Source: an uncultured Subdoligranulum sp.
GTDB taxonomy: Bacteria > Bacillota > Clostridia > Oscillospirales > Ruminococcaceae
Direction of reading: 5' to 3'
Length of the DNA stretch: 64,000 nucleotides
Assembly (NCBI RefSeq): GCF_963931595.1
Contig: NZ_OZ007030.1
Coordinates: 62,001-126,000, forward strand
The notes under the pieces: generated by a model
What the model was told of the DNA's origin: nothing
What the model saw: only the letters and a program-made list of their open reading frames with translations
Databases searched by the model: none
Shown here: positions 1 to 7,925 of the stretch, in pieces
Numbering within the stretch: the first letter of the stretch is position 1
Layout: every line of letters starts with the position of its first letter
Position numbers and translations under genes: made by a program

Positions 1-1011
1 GAGTTCGTCGTCATCGCGGCGCCCACCAACTACGACAGCAAGAAGAACTTCTTCGATACCTCGGCGGTGGAGACCGTCATCGACCTGGTGATGAAGGCCA
101 ACCCCGACGCCATCATGGTCATCAAGTCCACGATCCCGGTGGGCTACACCGAGCATATCCGAAAAGTCACGGGCAGCAAAAACATCCTGTTCAGCCCGGA
201 ATTTCTGCGGGAGAGCAAGGCTCTCTACGACAACCTCTACCCCAGCCGCATCATCGTGGGCACCGACAAGAACGACCCGCGCCTCGTGGAGAAGGCCCGC
301 ATCTTTGCGGGGCTTTTGCAGGAAGGGGCCCTCAAGGAGAACATCGACACGCTGTTCATGGGCTTCACCGAGGCGGAGGCCGTCAAGCTGTTTGCCAACA
401 CCTACCTGGCGCTGCGGGTGAGCTACTTCAACGAGCTGGACACCTACGCCGAATCCAAGGGCCTCAACACCCGGGACATCATCGACGGCGTCTGCCTGGA
501 CCCCCGCATCGGCAACCACTACAACAACCCCAGTTTCGGCTACGGCGGCTACTGCCTGCCCAAGGACACCAAACAGCTGCTGGCCAACTACGCCGATGTG
601 CCGGAAAACCTGATCCAGGCCATTGTGGAATCCAACCGCACCCGCAAGGACTTCATCGCCGAGCGGGTGCTGGAACTGACCGGCGCCTATACCGGCAGCA
701 GCGACTACGACCCCGCCAGGGAGCACCGGGTGGTGGTGGGCGTCTACCGCCTGACGATGAAGTCCCATTCCGACAACTTCCGCCAGTCCTCCATCCAGGG
801 GGTCATGAAGCGGATCAAGGCCAAGGGGGCCGAGGTCATCATCTACGAACCCACCCTGGAGGACGGCACCACCTTCTTCGGCAGCCGGGTGGTGAACGAC
901 CTGGACGCCTTCAAGGCGGAAAGCCAGGCCATCCTGGCCAACCGCTATGACAGCTGCCTGGACGACGTGAAAAACAAAGTCTATACCCGGGACCTGTTCC
1001 GCCGCGACTGA
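1..1011 (+). CDS. ugd: UDP-glucose 6-dehydrogenase, 5'-truncated by window edge
   Basis: The reading frame is open from base 1, so the start codon and the N-terminal NAD-binding Rossmann domain lie outside the window; 336 residues are visible. The enzyme oxidises UDP-glucose to UDP-glucuronate with two NAD+ in the cytoplasm, feeding capsule or other uronic-acid polymers. The visible part holds the end of the NAD domain (STIPVGYTE), the FSPEFLRE motif and the catalytic cysteine in [10 protein letters not shown] (Cys codon 553-555), then the C-terminal UDP-binding domain. The closely related UDP-ManNAc dehydrogenases share this architecture, so the exact sugar is inferred. A terminator follows at 1030-1059. 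Confidence 0.9.
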   Translation, partial: EFVVIAAPTNYDSKKNFFDTSAVETVIDLVMKANPDAIMVIKSTIPVGYTEHIRKVTGSKNILFSPEFLRESKALYDNLYPSRIIVGTDKNDPRLVEKARIFAGLLQEGALKENIDTLFMGFTEAEAVKLFANTYLALRVSYFNELDTYAESKGLNTRDIIDGVCLDPRIGNHYNNPSFGYGGYCLPKDTKQLLANYADVPENLIQAIVESNRTRKDFIAERVLELTGAYTGSSDYDPAREHRVVVGVYRLTMKSHSDNFRQSSIQGVMKRIKAKGAEVIIYEPTLEDGTTFFGSRVVNDLDAFKAESQAILANRYDSCLDDVKNKVYTRDLFRRD

Positions 1012-1029
1012 GCGGCCCCGAGCCCTTCC

Positions 1030-1059
1030 GGCGCTGCCTTCCCAGGCGGCGCCTTTTTT
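1030..1059 (+). terminator. Intrinsic terminator after ugd
   Basis: A GC-rich stem of ten positions with one mismatch (GGCGCTGCCT against AGGCGGCGCC) and a 4-base loop is followed by six T residues. Confidence 0.85.
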
Positions 1060-1072
1060 GCGGGCCATCCCC

Positions 1073-1101
1073 TTGCGGCAGACGCCGTTTTGTCCTATCA
1101 T
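1073..1101 (+). promoter_or_regulatory. Sigma-A-type promoter for the MATE gene
   Basis: TTGCGG (1073-1078) and TATCAT (1096-1101) are separated by exactly 17 bases, downstream of the ugd terminator and 46 bases before the MATE start codon. Confidence 0.6.
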
Positions 1102-1147
1102 AGAAAAAGCGGCGGTCCGCCGCCCATCACAGGGAGGAATCATACCC

Positions 1148-2491
1148 ATGCAGACCGGTTCACTGACCCGGGGGCCCATCACCCCCACGCTGCTGCGCTT
1201 CGCCCTGCCCATGATGCTGGGCAACCTTCTGCAGCAACTCTACAACATCGCCGACACCCTCATCGTGGGGCGGTATGTGGGCGCCGACGCCCTGGCCGCC
1301 GTGGGCTCCGCCTACACCCTCATGACCTTCCTCACCTCCATCCTGCTGGGGCTCTCCATGGGCAGCGGCGTGGCGGTCTCCCTCTCCTTCGGCCGGGGAG
1401 ATACCTCCCGCATGCGGCGGGAGATCTTCCTCTCCTTCCTGCTGGTGGGCGGCACCGCCCTGGTGCTGAATCTCGCCGTCTATCTGCTGCTGGACCCCAT
1501 CCTCTGGCTGCTCCAGGTGCCCGGCCAGGTGCGCGGCCTCATGGCCACCTACCTGCTGGTGATCTTCGCGGGCATCGGCGGCACCTTCCTCTACAACTAC
1601 TGCGCCTGCCTGCTGCGGGCCGTGGGAGATTCGGTGCGGCCGCTGGTCTTCCTGGGGGCGTCGGCCCTGCTCAACATCGTCCTGGACCTGGCCTTCGTGC
1701 TGGGACTGGGCTGGGGCGTGGCCGGGGCCGCCGGGGCCACCGTGCTGGCCCAGTGGCTCTCCGGCGTGGGGCTCTGCATCTACGCCCTGGCCACCCGGCC
1801 TGACCTGCGCCTGACCCGGGCCGACGCCCGGTGGGACCGCTCCTGCGCCGCCCATGTCTTCCGCCTCTCCTTCATCACCGGCGCCCAGCAGTCCATCATG
1901 AACTTCGGCATCCTCATGGTCCAGGGCCGGGTCAACAGCTTCGGCCCCGCCGTCATGGCCGCCTTCGCCGCCGCCGTAAAAATCGACTCCTTCGCCTACA
2001 TGCCGGTGCAGGATTTCGGCAACGCCTTCTCCACCTTCATCGCCCAGAACTTCGGCGCCGGTCAGTACGACCGCATCCGCCGCGGCACCCGCAGCGCCGT
2101 GGCGGTGAGCATGCTGTTCGGCGCGGCGGTCTCCGCCGTCGTCTTTGTGCTGGCCCGGCCCCTTATGCTGATCTTTGTGCAGCCGGAAGAAACGGAAATT
2201 CTCGCCGTGGGGGTGCAGTACCTGCGCACCGAGGGCGCCTTCTACTGCCTCACCGCTTTGCTGTTTTTGCTCTACGGCTTCTACCGCGCCATCGAGCGCC
2301 CCGGCATGTCGGTGGTGCTCACCGTCATCTCCCTGGGCCTGCGGGTGGTGCTGGCCTACGCCCTCTCCGCCATCCCGGCTCTCGGTGCCAGCGGCATCTG
2401 GGTGTCCATCCCCATCGGCTGGGCCATCGCCGACCTGACGGGCTGCATCCCCATGGCAAAATTCTTCCGCACCCTGCCCCGGAAATCTTGA
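1148..2491 (+). CDS. MATE family multidrug/Na+ efflux transporter
   Basis: Predicted integral membrane antiporter of the MATE (NorM/DinF-like) family, exporting cationic drugs or metabolites in exchange for Na+ or H+. The 447-residue product opens with the typical MATE region PTLLRFALPMMLGNLLQQLYN and shows about twelve hydrophobic segments in two similar halves, the second beginning near residue 240 (RLSFITGAQQSIMNFG). The ATG at 1148 is chosen because GGGAGGA precedes it by 8 bases; the frame is open further upstream to 1058 but without a ribosome site. It is the only gene between two terminators, so it is probably monocistronic. The substrate cannot be read from sequence. Confidence 0.9.
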   Translation: MQTGSLTRGPITPTLLRFALPMMLGNLLQQLYNIADTLIVGRYVGADALAAVGSAYTLMTFLTSILLGLSMGSGVAVSLSFGRGDTSRMRREIFLSFLLVGGTALVLNLAVYLLLDPILWLLQVPGQVRGLMATYLLVIFAGIGGTFLYNYCACLLRAVGDSVRPLVFLGASALLNIVLDLAFVLGLGWGVAGAAGATVLAQWLSGVGLCIYALATRPDLRLTRADARWDRSCAAHVFRLSFITGAQQSIMNFGILMVQGRVNSFGPAVMAAFAAAVKIDSFAYMPVQDFGNAFSTFIAQNFGAGQYDRIRRGTRSAVAVSMLFGAAVSAVVFVLARPLMLIFVQPEETEILAVGVQYLRTEGAFYCLTALLFLLYGFYRAIERPGMSVVLTVISLGLRVVLAYALSAIPALGASGIWVSIPIGWAIADLTGCIPMAKFFRTLPRKS

Positions 2492-2516
2492 CAGCGGGGG
2501 ACTCCTGTGGTATACT
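2488..2516 (+). promoter_or_regulatory. Strong sigma-A promoter upstream of DUF3793 gene
   Basis: Perfect TTGACA (2488-2493), 17-base spacer and TATACT (2511-2516). The -35 overlaps the MATE stop codon. The predicted start of transcription falls at the edge of the first palindromic operator (2524-2539). Confidence 0.8.
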
Positions 2517-2523
2517 GCGGTAA

Positions 2524-2539
2524 GTTAGATACAACTAAC
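2524..2539. promoter_or_regulatory. Operator-like palindrome 1 (GTTAG-N6-CTAAC)
   Basis: Inverted repeat GTTAG/CTAAC with a 6-base spacer, placed at the predicted transcription start of the 2488 promoter, a classic repressor position. The same 5-6-5 arrangement recurs at 2582-2597; both share AAGTTAG-N4-AACTAAC. The half-site resembles those of DtxR/IdeR-type metal repressors, which is inference. Confidence 0.6.
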
Positions 2540-2571
2540 AAAAGAACGCCGGCGAAACGCCGGTTTCTTTT
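2540..2571 (+). terminator. Hairpin with T-run between DUF3793 promoter and gene (terminator/attenuator)
   Basis: AAAAGAACGCCGGC pairs with GCCGGTTTCTTTT around a GAAAC loop and ends in a T-rich tract. It can end MATE transcripts, but it also lies downstream of the 2488 promoter and so could attenuate DUF3793 expression. Confidence 0.65.
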
Positions 2572-2581
2572 GAGACTGGAA

Positions 2582-2597
2582 GTTAGCAAAAACTAAC
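2582..2597. promoter_or_regulatory. Operator-like palindrome 2 (GTTAG-N6-CTAAC)
   Basis: Second copy of the palindrome at 2524-2539, 58 bases downstream, here extended to AGTTAG/CTAACT. It sits in the leader 25 bases upstream of the DUF3793 start codon. Confidence 0.6.
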
Positions 2598-2622
2598 TGC
2601 CGACGGGAGAAAGGAGCCACCC

Positions 2623-3174
2623 ATGTGCGAGGAACTGATGGTCCGCCACGCGTCGCCCACGCTGGCCGGACTGAAAACCGGCAGTCTGTTCAGCTGTCCC
2701 TTTGCGGGGGAGCAGGCCATGCAGGACTGCGTGCGGGACTGCAACCGGCGGCTGACCGCCAAGGGACTGCGGCTGCTGCCGCTGCGCTGGCAGGGGGGAC
2801 GGGCGCTGCTCTACCTCTACCGGCCGGCGCGGCTGGCAAAGGACCTGCAGCACCCCGAGGCCCGGGCGCTGCTGGCCTCCCGGGGCTACCCCTGCGGGGA
2901 GCCCACCCACTGTGTGGGGCGGCTCATGCGGCGGCTGCGGGAGGAGCAGGCCTTCCCCCACGAGATCGGTCTCTTTTTGAGCTACCCGCCGGAGGATGTG
3001 CAGGGATTCATCCGCAGCCCCGCCTGCGGCTACAAATGCGTGGGCTGCTGGAAGGTGTACGGCGATGTCTGCGCGGCCCGGCGCACCTTCGGGGTCTACC
3101 GCCGCTGCACCGCCCGCTACGAGGCCCGCCATGCCCGGGGCACCCCGCTGGAAAAGCTGGCGGTGGCCGGATAA
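2623..3174 (+). CDS. DUF3793 family protein
   Basis: A 183-residue cytoplasmic protein beginning at ATG 2623 behind GAAAGGAG. It matches my memory of the DUF3793 family: N-terminal HASPTLAGLKTGSLF signature, central PCGEPTHCVGRLMRRL, and a C-terminal YKCVGCWKVYGD segment. Cysteines at CPF, DC, PCG, YKCVGC and DVC suggest metal or thiol chemistry. In Firmicutes the family is often seen near ferrous-iron uptake or flavodoxin genes; the molecular function is not known. Two DtxR-like palindromes and a hairpin control its leader, which fits metal-responsive expression. It ends at a bidirectional terminator facing the transketolase genes. Confidence 0.8.
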   Translation: MCEELMVRHASPTLAGLKTGSLFSCPFAGEQAMQDCVRDCNRRLTAKGLRLLPLRWQGGRALLYLYRPARLAKDLQHPEARALLASRGYPCGEPTHCVGRLMRRLREEQAFPHEIGLFLSYPPEDVQGFIRSPACGYKCVGCWKVYGDVCAARRTFGVYRRCTARYEARHARGTPLEKLAVAG

Positions 3175-3186
3175 AAGACAAAAAAG

Positions 3187-3218
3187 ACCGCCCCGGCGCC
3201 GCAAGGCGCCGGGGCGGT
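3187..3218. terminator. Bidirectional terminator between DUF3793 and transketolase
   Basis: A perfect 14-base-pair GC-rich stem (ACCGCCCCGGCGCC) with a GCAA tetraloop lies between convergent genes. Confidence 0.8.
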
Positions 3219-3229
3219 TACGTATTCGG

Positions 3230-4216
3230 TTACTGGTTGCTGCTGCTGTTGTTGTCGTCAGCGGTGTGGTCGGGACGGACGATCTCCCGCACGGCGGCGG
3301 CGATGGCCTCGGCCGACAGGCCGTAGTCACGCAGCACCTCGGCGGCGGGGCCGGAGTGGCCGTACTGGTCCTGCACGCCCATGCGGCGGACGTAGCAGGG
3401 CAGCTTCTCGCTCAGGACGCCGCAGACCGCTTCGCCCAGACCGCCCAGCACGTTATGTTCCTCCACCGTGATGATGCGGCGGCACTCCCGGGCGGCGGTG
3501 AGGATGATCTCCTCGTCCAGCGGCTTGATGGTGGGCATGTTGATGACCCGCACGCTGATGCCCTGGCGCTTGGCCAGCACCGCGGCGCGCAGCGCCTCGC
3601 TGGTCATCAGGCCGGTGGCGATGACGGCGATGTCATAGCCGTCGGTGAGCTTCTCGCCCTTGCCGATCTGGAACTCGTAGGTGTCGGGGTCATGGAAGAC
3701 CGGCGAAGCCAGGCGGGAGAACCGCAGGTAGACCGGGCCGTTGTAGTTGTAGGCGGCAATGACGGCGGCGCGGGCTTCCACGTCATCGGCGGGGCTCAGG
3801 ATCACCATGCCGGGAATCGTGCGCATGAGGGCGATATCCTCGCAGCACTGGTGGGAGGCGCCGTCCTCGCCCACCGACAGGCCGGCGTGGGTGGCGGCGA
3901 TCTTCACGTTCAGGTGCGGGTAGCCCACCGTGTTGCGGATCTGCTCGAAGGCACGGCCCGCGGCAAACATGGCGAAGCTGGACACAAAGGGCACATAGCC
4001 CATGGTGCTCATGCCGGCGGCCGCGCCGATCATGTTCTGCTCGGCGATGCCGCAGTCAAAGTGGCGGTCGGGGTATTCCTTGCGGAAAATTTCGGTTTTG
4101 GTGGCGGCGGCCAGGTCGGCGTCAAACACGACCAGATTGTCGGCGCCCTGCCGGGCCAGTTCCACCAGCGCGTTGCCGTAGCTCACGCGGGTAGCAATTT
4201 TCTTCATCTCAGCCAT
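3230..4216 (-). CDS. Transketolase, C-terminal subunit
   Basis: Encodes the pyrimidine-binding plus C-terminal domains of a split transketolase (328 residues), which with the neighbouring N-terminal subunit transfers two-carbon ketol units in the non-oxidative pentose phosphate pathway. Visible are the start MKKIATRVSYGNALVELAR, the pyrimidine-domain region GIAEQNMIGAAAGM with its catalytic glutamate, and the C-terminal domain from about residue 200 (TDGYDIAVIATGLMT). The start at 4216 overlaps the end of the upstream subunit gene by 8 bases, so the two are translationally coupled. Split transketolases are common in Firmicutes; a related DXP-synthase-like or sugar-specific role cannot be excluded. 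Confidence 0.9.
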   Translation of the reverse strand: MAEMKKIATRVSYGNALVELARQGADNLVVFDADLAAATKTEIFRKEYPDRHFDCGIAEQNMIGAAAGMSTMGYVPFVSSFAMFAAGRAFEQIRNTVGYPHLNVKIAATHAGLSVGEDGASHQCCEDIALMRTIPGMVILSPADDVEARAAVIAAYNYNGPVYLRFSRLASPVFHDPDTYEFQIGKGEKLTDGYDIAVIATGLMTSEALRAAVLAKRQGISVRVINMPTIKPLDEEIILTAARECRRIITVEEHNVLGGLGEAVCGVLSEKLPCYVRRMGVQDQYGHSGPAAEVLRDYGLSAEAIAAAVREIVRPDHTADDNNSSSNQ

Positions 4217-5078
4217 TGTTGAGCTCGATCTCCTTTTCCAGCGAAGCATGGGCCGCGCGCAGCTCTTCCATCGCTTTCTCGTATTCCTCGTCGTTGGGGG
4301 CCTTGCCGTGCCAGTCCACGGCGTTCTGCATGAAGCTGACGCCCTGGCCCTTGATGGTGCGCAGCAGGAAGCAGGTGGGCTTGCCGCTGCCGTGGGACAG
4401 ATCAAACATCTTGAAGGCCTGCTCCAGCTCCGCGAAGGAGTTGCCGTTGCAGACGATGGTGTTGAAGCCGAAGGCATCCATCTTGCGGTCCAGCGGCTCG
4501 GTGTTCATCACATCCCGGGTGGCGCCGTCGATCTGCAGGCCGTTGACATCGATCATGATGCACAGGTTATCCAGCTTGTAGTGGTTGGCGAACATGAACG
4601 CCTCCCAGCACTGGCCCTCGTCGATCTCGCCGTCGCCCAGCAGGGTGTAGACGTTGATGTCGCTGCCCATCTGCTTGGCGCCCAGCGCCATGCCGGCCGC
4701 CGCCGAAACACCCTGGCCCAGGCTGCCGGTGGACATATCCACGCCGGGCACCGTGTTCATGTTGGGATGACCCTGCAGGTAGCTGTTGGAGTGACGCAGG
4801 GTGGGCAGGTCCGCCACCGGGAAAAATCCCCGCTCCGCCAGTGCCGCGTACAGTCCGGGTGCGCAGTGGCCTTTGCTGAGCACGAAGCGGTCCCGGTTGG
4901 GATCCTGGGGCTGTTCGGGGTCGATGCGCATCTCACGGAAGTACAGATATGTCAGAACATCCGCAGCGGACAGGCTGCCGCCCGGATGGCCGGACCCCGC
5001 TCCATGGGTCGCTTCGATCACGCCCATCCGCACGCGGGTCGCAGTCAGCTTTAACTGCAGCGTTTCCAGTTTCGTCAT
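4209..5078 (-). CDS. Transketolase, N-terminal subunit
   Basis: The 289-residue partner carries the thiamine-diphosphate pyrophosphate-binding domain: GSGHPGGSLSAADVL near residue 30, FVLSKGH near 65, and the GDGEIDEGQCWEA motif with DVNGLQIDG for ThDP/Mg2+ binding. It works with the C-terminal subunit as an alpha/beta enzyme. The start at 5078 is chosen over the upstream ATG at 5132 because GGAGGA lies 8 bases before it. A promoter with TATAAT at 5146-5151 drives the two-gene operon. Confidence 0.9.
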   Translation of the reverse strand: MTKLETLQLKLTATRVRMGVIEATHGAGSGHPGGSLSAADVLTYLYFREMRIDPEQPQDPNRDRFVLSKGHCAPGLYAALAERGFFPVADLPTLRHSNSYLQGHPNMNTVPGVDMSTGSLGQGVSAAAGMALGAKQMGSDINVYTLLGDGEIDEGQCWEAFMFANHYKLDNLCIMIDVNGLQIDGATRDVMNTEPLDRKMDAFGFNTIVCNGNSFAELEQAFKMFDLSHGSGKPTCFLLRTIKGQGVSFMQNAVDWHGKAPNDEEYEKAMEELRAAHASLEKEIELNNG

Positions 5079-5145
5079 AGTCAAGTTCCTCCGGTCCGTA
5101 TCAAAAGTCCGACGGTACACACCGCCACGCAATATACTACCTTAT

Positions 5146-5173
5146 ATTATACACAAACCGACGCGGCTGGCAA
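5146..5173 (-). promoter_or_regulatory. Promoter of the transketolase operon
   Basis: On the minus strand TTGCCA (5168-5173) and TATAAT (5146-5151) are separated by 16 bases; the leader is about 60 bases. Confidence 0.65.
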
Positions 5174-5298
5174 GATTTTTTTACAAATTCCGCGGCCTTT
5201 CGCCCAAACACCGCCCCAAATCCCGCGTTGGGCCGTCCCCTTTGTGCGTTGTGCCGAAAATCCGGGCGGTTTCGGCGCAAAGTACGGCGAATTGGTAC

Positions 5299-5327
5299 TT
5301 GCACCCGGCGCCGATCTGTGGCATAAT
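5299..5327 (+). promoter_or_regulatory. Promoter of the 52-residue ORF
   Basis: TTGCAC (5299-5304) and CATAAT (5322-5327) with a 17-base spacer, 80 bases before the start codon at 5408. Confidence 0.6.
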
Positions 5328-5407
5328 TTTACACAGAGCATGTCGCGGCCAACCCCTATCTGGGGCAGCCATCCGGCTGTTGCACAATATCTGGGGGAGG
5401 TAGCCTT

Positions 5408-5566
5408 ATGCCCAACGGAATTTACATTCAGACCGAATACCATGGAAAACTGATCCGCAAGATCGTGTGCAATGGGGAAGAACGGTGGTTCATCGGTTCA
5501 GACTGCGCCGTGACCTTCCTGTCTATGGACGACTGCATGGCGGCCATCGACGCCCGCCGCGCCTGA
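5408..5566 (+). CDS. Small protein of unknown function, 52 residues
   Basis: A short ORF with all the marks of a real gene: its own promoter at 5299-5327, GGGGGAGG 8 bases before ATG 5408, and a strong terminator 12 bases after the stop. The product starts MPNGIYIQTEYHGKLIRK, holds three cysteines (residues 21, 33 and 43), and has no signal peptide or membrane segment. The pattern of short beta-like stretches (YIQTEY, LIRKIVC, RWFIG, VTFLS) suggests a small folded domain. I do not recognise the family. It stands alone between the divergent transketolase operon and cardiolipin synthase. Confidence 0.65.
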   Translation: MPNGIYIQTEYHGKLIRKIVCNGEERWFIGSDCAVTFLSMDDCMAAIDARRA

Positions 5567-5578
5567 TTCTGCCCTTGC

Positions 5579-5620
5579 GCACACCCCGCCCGCTGCCCTG
5601 CGGACGGGGTGTGCTTTTTT
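5579..5620 (+). terminator. Terminator after the 52-residue ORF
   Basis: GCACACCCCG pairs perfectly with CGGGGTGTGC (5605-5614) and is followed by seven T residues. Confidence 0.85.
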
Positions 5621-5647
5621 TCCTTTTTATCAGCAATCGAGGTTTTT

Positions 5648-7207
5648 ATGTCCAGGCATCCCTTTACATGGCGCCATGTGGTGCGCAAAGTTCTCTCCTT
5701 TGTGTTCAGCCGTCTGGTGGTCACCGGCGTGCTGCTGCTGGTCCAGATCGTCTGGCTGTTTTTGCTCTTCAACCGCCTCAGCGAGTACGCCGCCTGGATC
5801 AACGGCGTGGGGCTGACGGTCAGCGTCATCATGTGTCTGGCGCTCATCCGCAAGGATTCCACCGTGCCGGAGTTCAAGATCAGCTGGCTGATCCTCTTCA
5901 CCATCATGCCGGTGCAGGGCGGGCTGCTTTATCTTTTGTGGGGCGACAAACGCCCCGCCATCCGGCTGCGCCGCCGCATGGAGCGGGCCGAGGAACGGTT
6001 CGCCCCGCTGCGCACCGCCGACCCCGCCGCCCAGGCCGCCCTGGAAGCGAAGGACCCCCGGGCCGCCGAGACCGCCCGCTATGTGCGGGACTTCGCCCCG
6101 GCGCCGGTTTTCGGGGACACCGCCGCCAGATACTACCCCAGCGGCGAGGCGATGTTCGCCGACATGCTGCCCGCTTTGCAGGGGGCGAAACAGAGCATCT
6201 ATGTGGAGAGCTTCATCATCGGCATGGGGGAGATGTGGGGGCAGATCCATGAGATCCTGCGCCAGAAGGCCGCCGCCGGGCTGGACGTGCGGGTCATCTA
6301 CGACGACGCGGGCTGCCTGAGCCTTTTGCCCCACAACTACGACGAGACCCTGCAGGCGGAGGGCATCCGGGCCTTCTCCTTCAACCGGTGCGTGCCGCTG
6401 CTCAATCTGGTCATGAACAACCGGGACCACCGCAAGATCATGGTCATCGACGGGCGCATCGCCTTCACGGGGGGCGTCAACCTGGCCGACGAGTACATCA
6501 ACAAGCTGGTGCGGTTCGGCTACTGGAAGGACAGCGGCGTCCGGCTGGAGGGCCCCGCCGCCCGCAGCTTTGCCAACATCTTCCTCACCTTCTGGCAGGC
6601 CCACTACCCCAAGGAGGAGATCGACTTCGCCGCCCTGCCCGCCGCCGCGCCGGTGGCCAGCGACAGCCTGGTGCAGCCCTTCGCCGACAGCCCGGTGGAC
6701 CGGGAATCGGTGGCGAAGAACGTATACCTGGACCTCATCAGCCAGGCCCAGAAACGGCTCTACATCTGCACGCCCTACTTAATTCTCGACAACGACCTGC
6801 TCAGCGCTCTGCGGCTGGCCGCCAAGCGGGGGGTGGATGTGCGGATCTACACCCCCGGCATCCCCGACAAACCCACCATCTACCTGCTGACCAGGAGCTA
6901 CTTCCCCTCGCTGCTCCAGGCCGGGGTGAAGATCTACCGCTATGTGCCGGGGTTCCTCCACGCCAAGACCTGGCTGTGCGACGACCGGGTGGCCGCCGTG
7001 GGCACCGTCAACCTGGACTACCGCAGCCTCTACCTCCACTTCGAGTGCAGCGCCCTGCTCTACGGCGGCAAGGTGCTGGAGGATATCCGCGCCGACTTCG
7101 CCGCCATCGAGGCGGAGTGCGAACCGGTGGGGCTGGAGGACTGCCGCACCGGCTTCCTGGGCACTTTGCACAGCGCCATCCTGCGGTTGCTGGCGCCCCT
7201 CTGCTGA
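5648..7207 (+). CDS. cls: Cardiolipin synthase (phospholipase D family)
   Basis: Membrane enzyme that condenses two phosphatidylglycerol molecules into cardiolipin. The 519-residue protein has two N-terminal hydrophobic segments (about residues 18-40 and 45-65), a PLDc_N region ending LLYLLWGDKRP, and two HKD catalytic motifs: HRKIMVID starting at residue 261 and HAKTWLCD starting at residue 438. Length and order match bacterial Cls. ATG 5648 is preceded by GAGG at 5639-5642; the upstream in-frame ATG at 5609 lies inside the preceding terminator. It directly precedes the phage-like cluster, separated by its own terminator. Confidence 0.93.
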   Translation: MSRHPFTWRHVVRKVLSFVFSRLVVTGVLLLVQIVWLFLLFNRLSEYAAWINGVGLTVSVIMCLALIRKDSTVPEFKISWLILFTIMPVQGGLLYLLWGDKRPAIRLRRRMERAEERFAPLRTADPAAQAALEAKDPRAAETARYVRDFAPAPVFGDTAARYYPSGEAMFADMLPALQGAKQSIYVESFIIGMGEMWGQIHEILRQKAAAGLDVRVIYDDAGCLSLLPHNYDETLQAEGIRAFSFNRCVPLLNLVMNNRDHRKIMVIDGRIAFTGGVNLADEYINKLVRFGYWKDSGVRLEGPAARSFANIFLTFWQAHYPKEEIDFAALPAAAPVASDSLVQPFADSPVDRESVAKNVYLDLISQAQKRLYICTPYLILDNDLLSALRLAAKRGVDVRIYTPGIPDKPTIYLLTRSYFPSLLQAGVKIYRYVPGFLHAKTWLCDDRVAAVGTVNLDYRSLYLHFECSALLYGGKVLEDIRADFAAIEAECEPVGLEDCRTGFLGTLHSAILRLLAPLC

Positions 7208-7228
7208 CAATTTCAATAGACCTTATAA

Positions 7229-7258
7229 CGGGACTGCTTTGCGGCAGTCCCGTTTTTT
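7229..7258 (+). terminator. Terminator after cls
   Basis: CGGGACTGC (7229-7237) pairs with GCAGTCCCG (7244-7252), followed by six T residues; it separates cls from the phage-like cluster. Confidence 0.85.
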
Positions 7259-7261
7259 GTA

Positions 7262-7290
7262 TTGACAACTTACGGTTGTTAGATTAAGAT
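7262..7290 (+). promoter_or_regulatory. Promoter of the DUF1492 gene with palindromic spacer
   Basis: TTGACA (7262-7267), 17-base spacer, TAAGAT (7285-7290). The spacer holds the inverted repeat ACAAC-N5-GTTGT (7265-7279), a possible operator. Confidence 0.65.
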
Positions 7291-7354
7291 GGAAGGAAAC
7301 CAACAAAGTTCTTTTGGACAGCAGCCGGACACAGGCCGAGAAGGAGGAGTGCCA

Positions 7355-7786
7355 ATGACCTATCAGGAAAAAATCGCCTGGCTGGGACAGTACCGGGCTT
7401 CGGTGCGCCGGGAGCGTATGCTGGAGGGCGAGCTGGAGATGATGCGGGACGCGGCCGAGCGGGTGACCGCCTGCCTGAGCGGTATGCCGGGGGCGGGCAG
7501 CGACCCCGACCGGCTGCCTAAGGCGGTGGAACGCATCGATGAGACGCGGAAAAAGCTGGAACAGCAGATCGAGGACTGCGTGGAGCGCCGCTTTGCGGTG
7601 ATGCAGGTGGTGGCCGAGGTCCAGGCCCCCGACGTGCAGGAGGTGCTGCGCCGCCGCTACATTCTGGGGCAGAGCTACGGCGACATTGCCGACGCCATGG
7701 GGGTGGTATTGCGCCGGGTGTACCAGATCCACCGCGCCGGGGTGCTGGAGCTGGACATCCAGGAAACGGGCCGGAATGCTTCCTGA
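7355..7786 (+). CDS. DUF1492-type phage transcription factor (sigma-70 region 4-like)
   Basis: A 143-residue protein starting at ATG 7355 behind AAGGAGGAG. The first two thirds are helical and likely coiled (YQEKIAWLGQYRASVRRE, then RIDETRKKLEQQIEDCVERR); the C-terminal third is a helix-turn-helix of sigma-70 region 4 style (LRRRYILGQSYGDIADAMG). This layout fits DUF1492/RinA/ArpU-like proteins, which in Gram-positive phages sit just before the terminase genes and switch on late transcription. Here it sits before a promoter, an attenuator hairpin and the portal gene, so control of the particle operon is the natural guess. No terminase follows. Confidence 0.75.
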   Translation: MTYQEKIAWLGQYRASVRRERMLEGELEMMRDAAERVTACLSGMPGAGSDPDRLPKAVERIDETRKKLEQQIEDCVERRFAVMQVVAEVQAPDVQEVLRRRYILGQSYGDIADAMGVVLRRVYQIHRAGVLELDIQETGRNAS

Positions 7787-7814
7787 TCTTTCGTGAAGTT
7801 TTCCCTGCATTTCA

Positions 7815-7843
7815 TTGAAGTTCACAACTTAAAGTAGTAATAT
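7815..7843 (+). promoter_or_regulatory. Putative late promoter of the particle operon
   Basis: TTGAAG (7815-7820) and TAATAT (7838-7843) spaced by 17 bases, between the DUF1492 gene and portal. Confidence 0.5.
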
Positions 7844-7869
7844 GGTACCGTTGAAACTCGTGGAAGGGC

Positions 7870-7897
7870 GAAGGCCCGGCCGCGGGTTTTCTTTTTT
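7870..7897 (+). terminator. Attenuator-like hairpin in the leader of the particle operon
   Basis: GAAGGCCCG pairs with CGGGTTTTC through nine pairs including two G-U pairs, loop GCCG, followed by six T residues. It lies just downstream of the putative late promoter, so transcripts would end here unless read through. Confidence 0.5.
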
Positions 7898-7925
7898 GCC
7901 CCAAGCCGGAAAGGAGGGATGCCCC

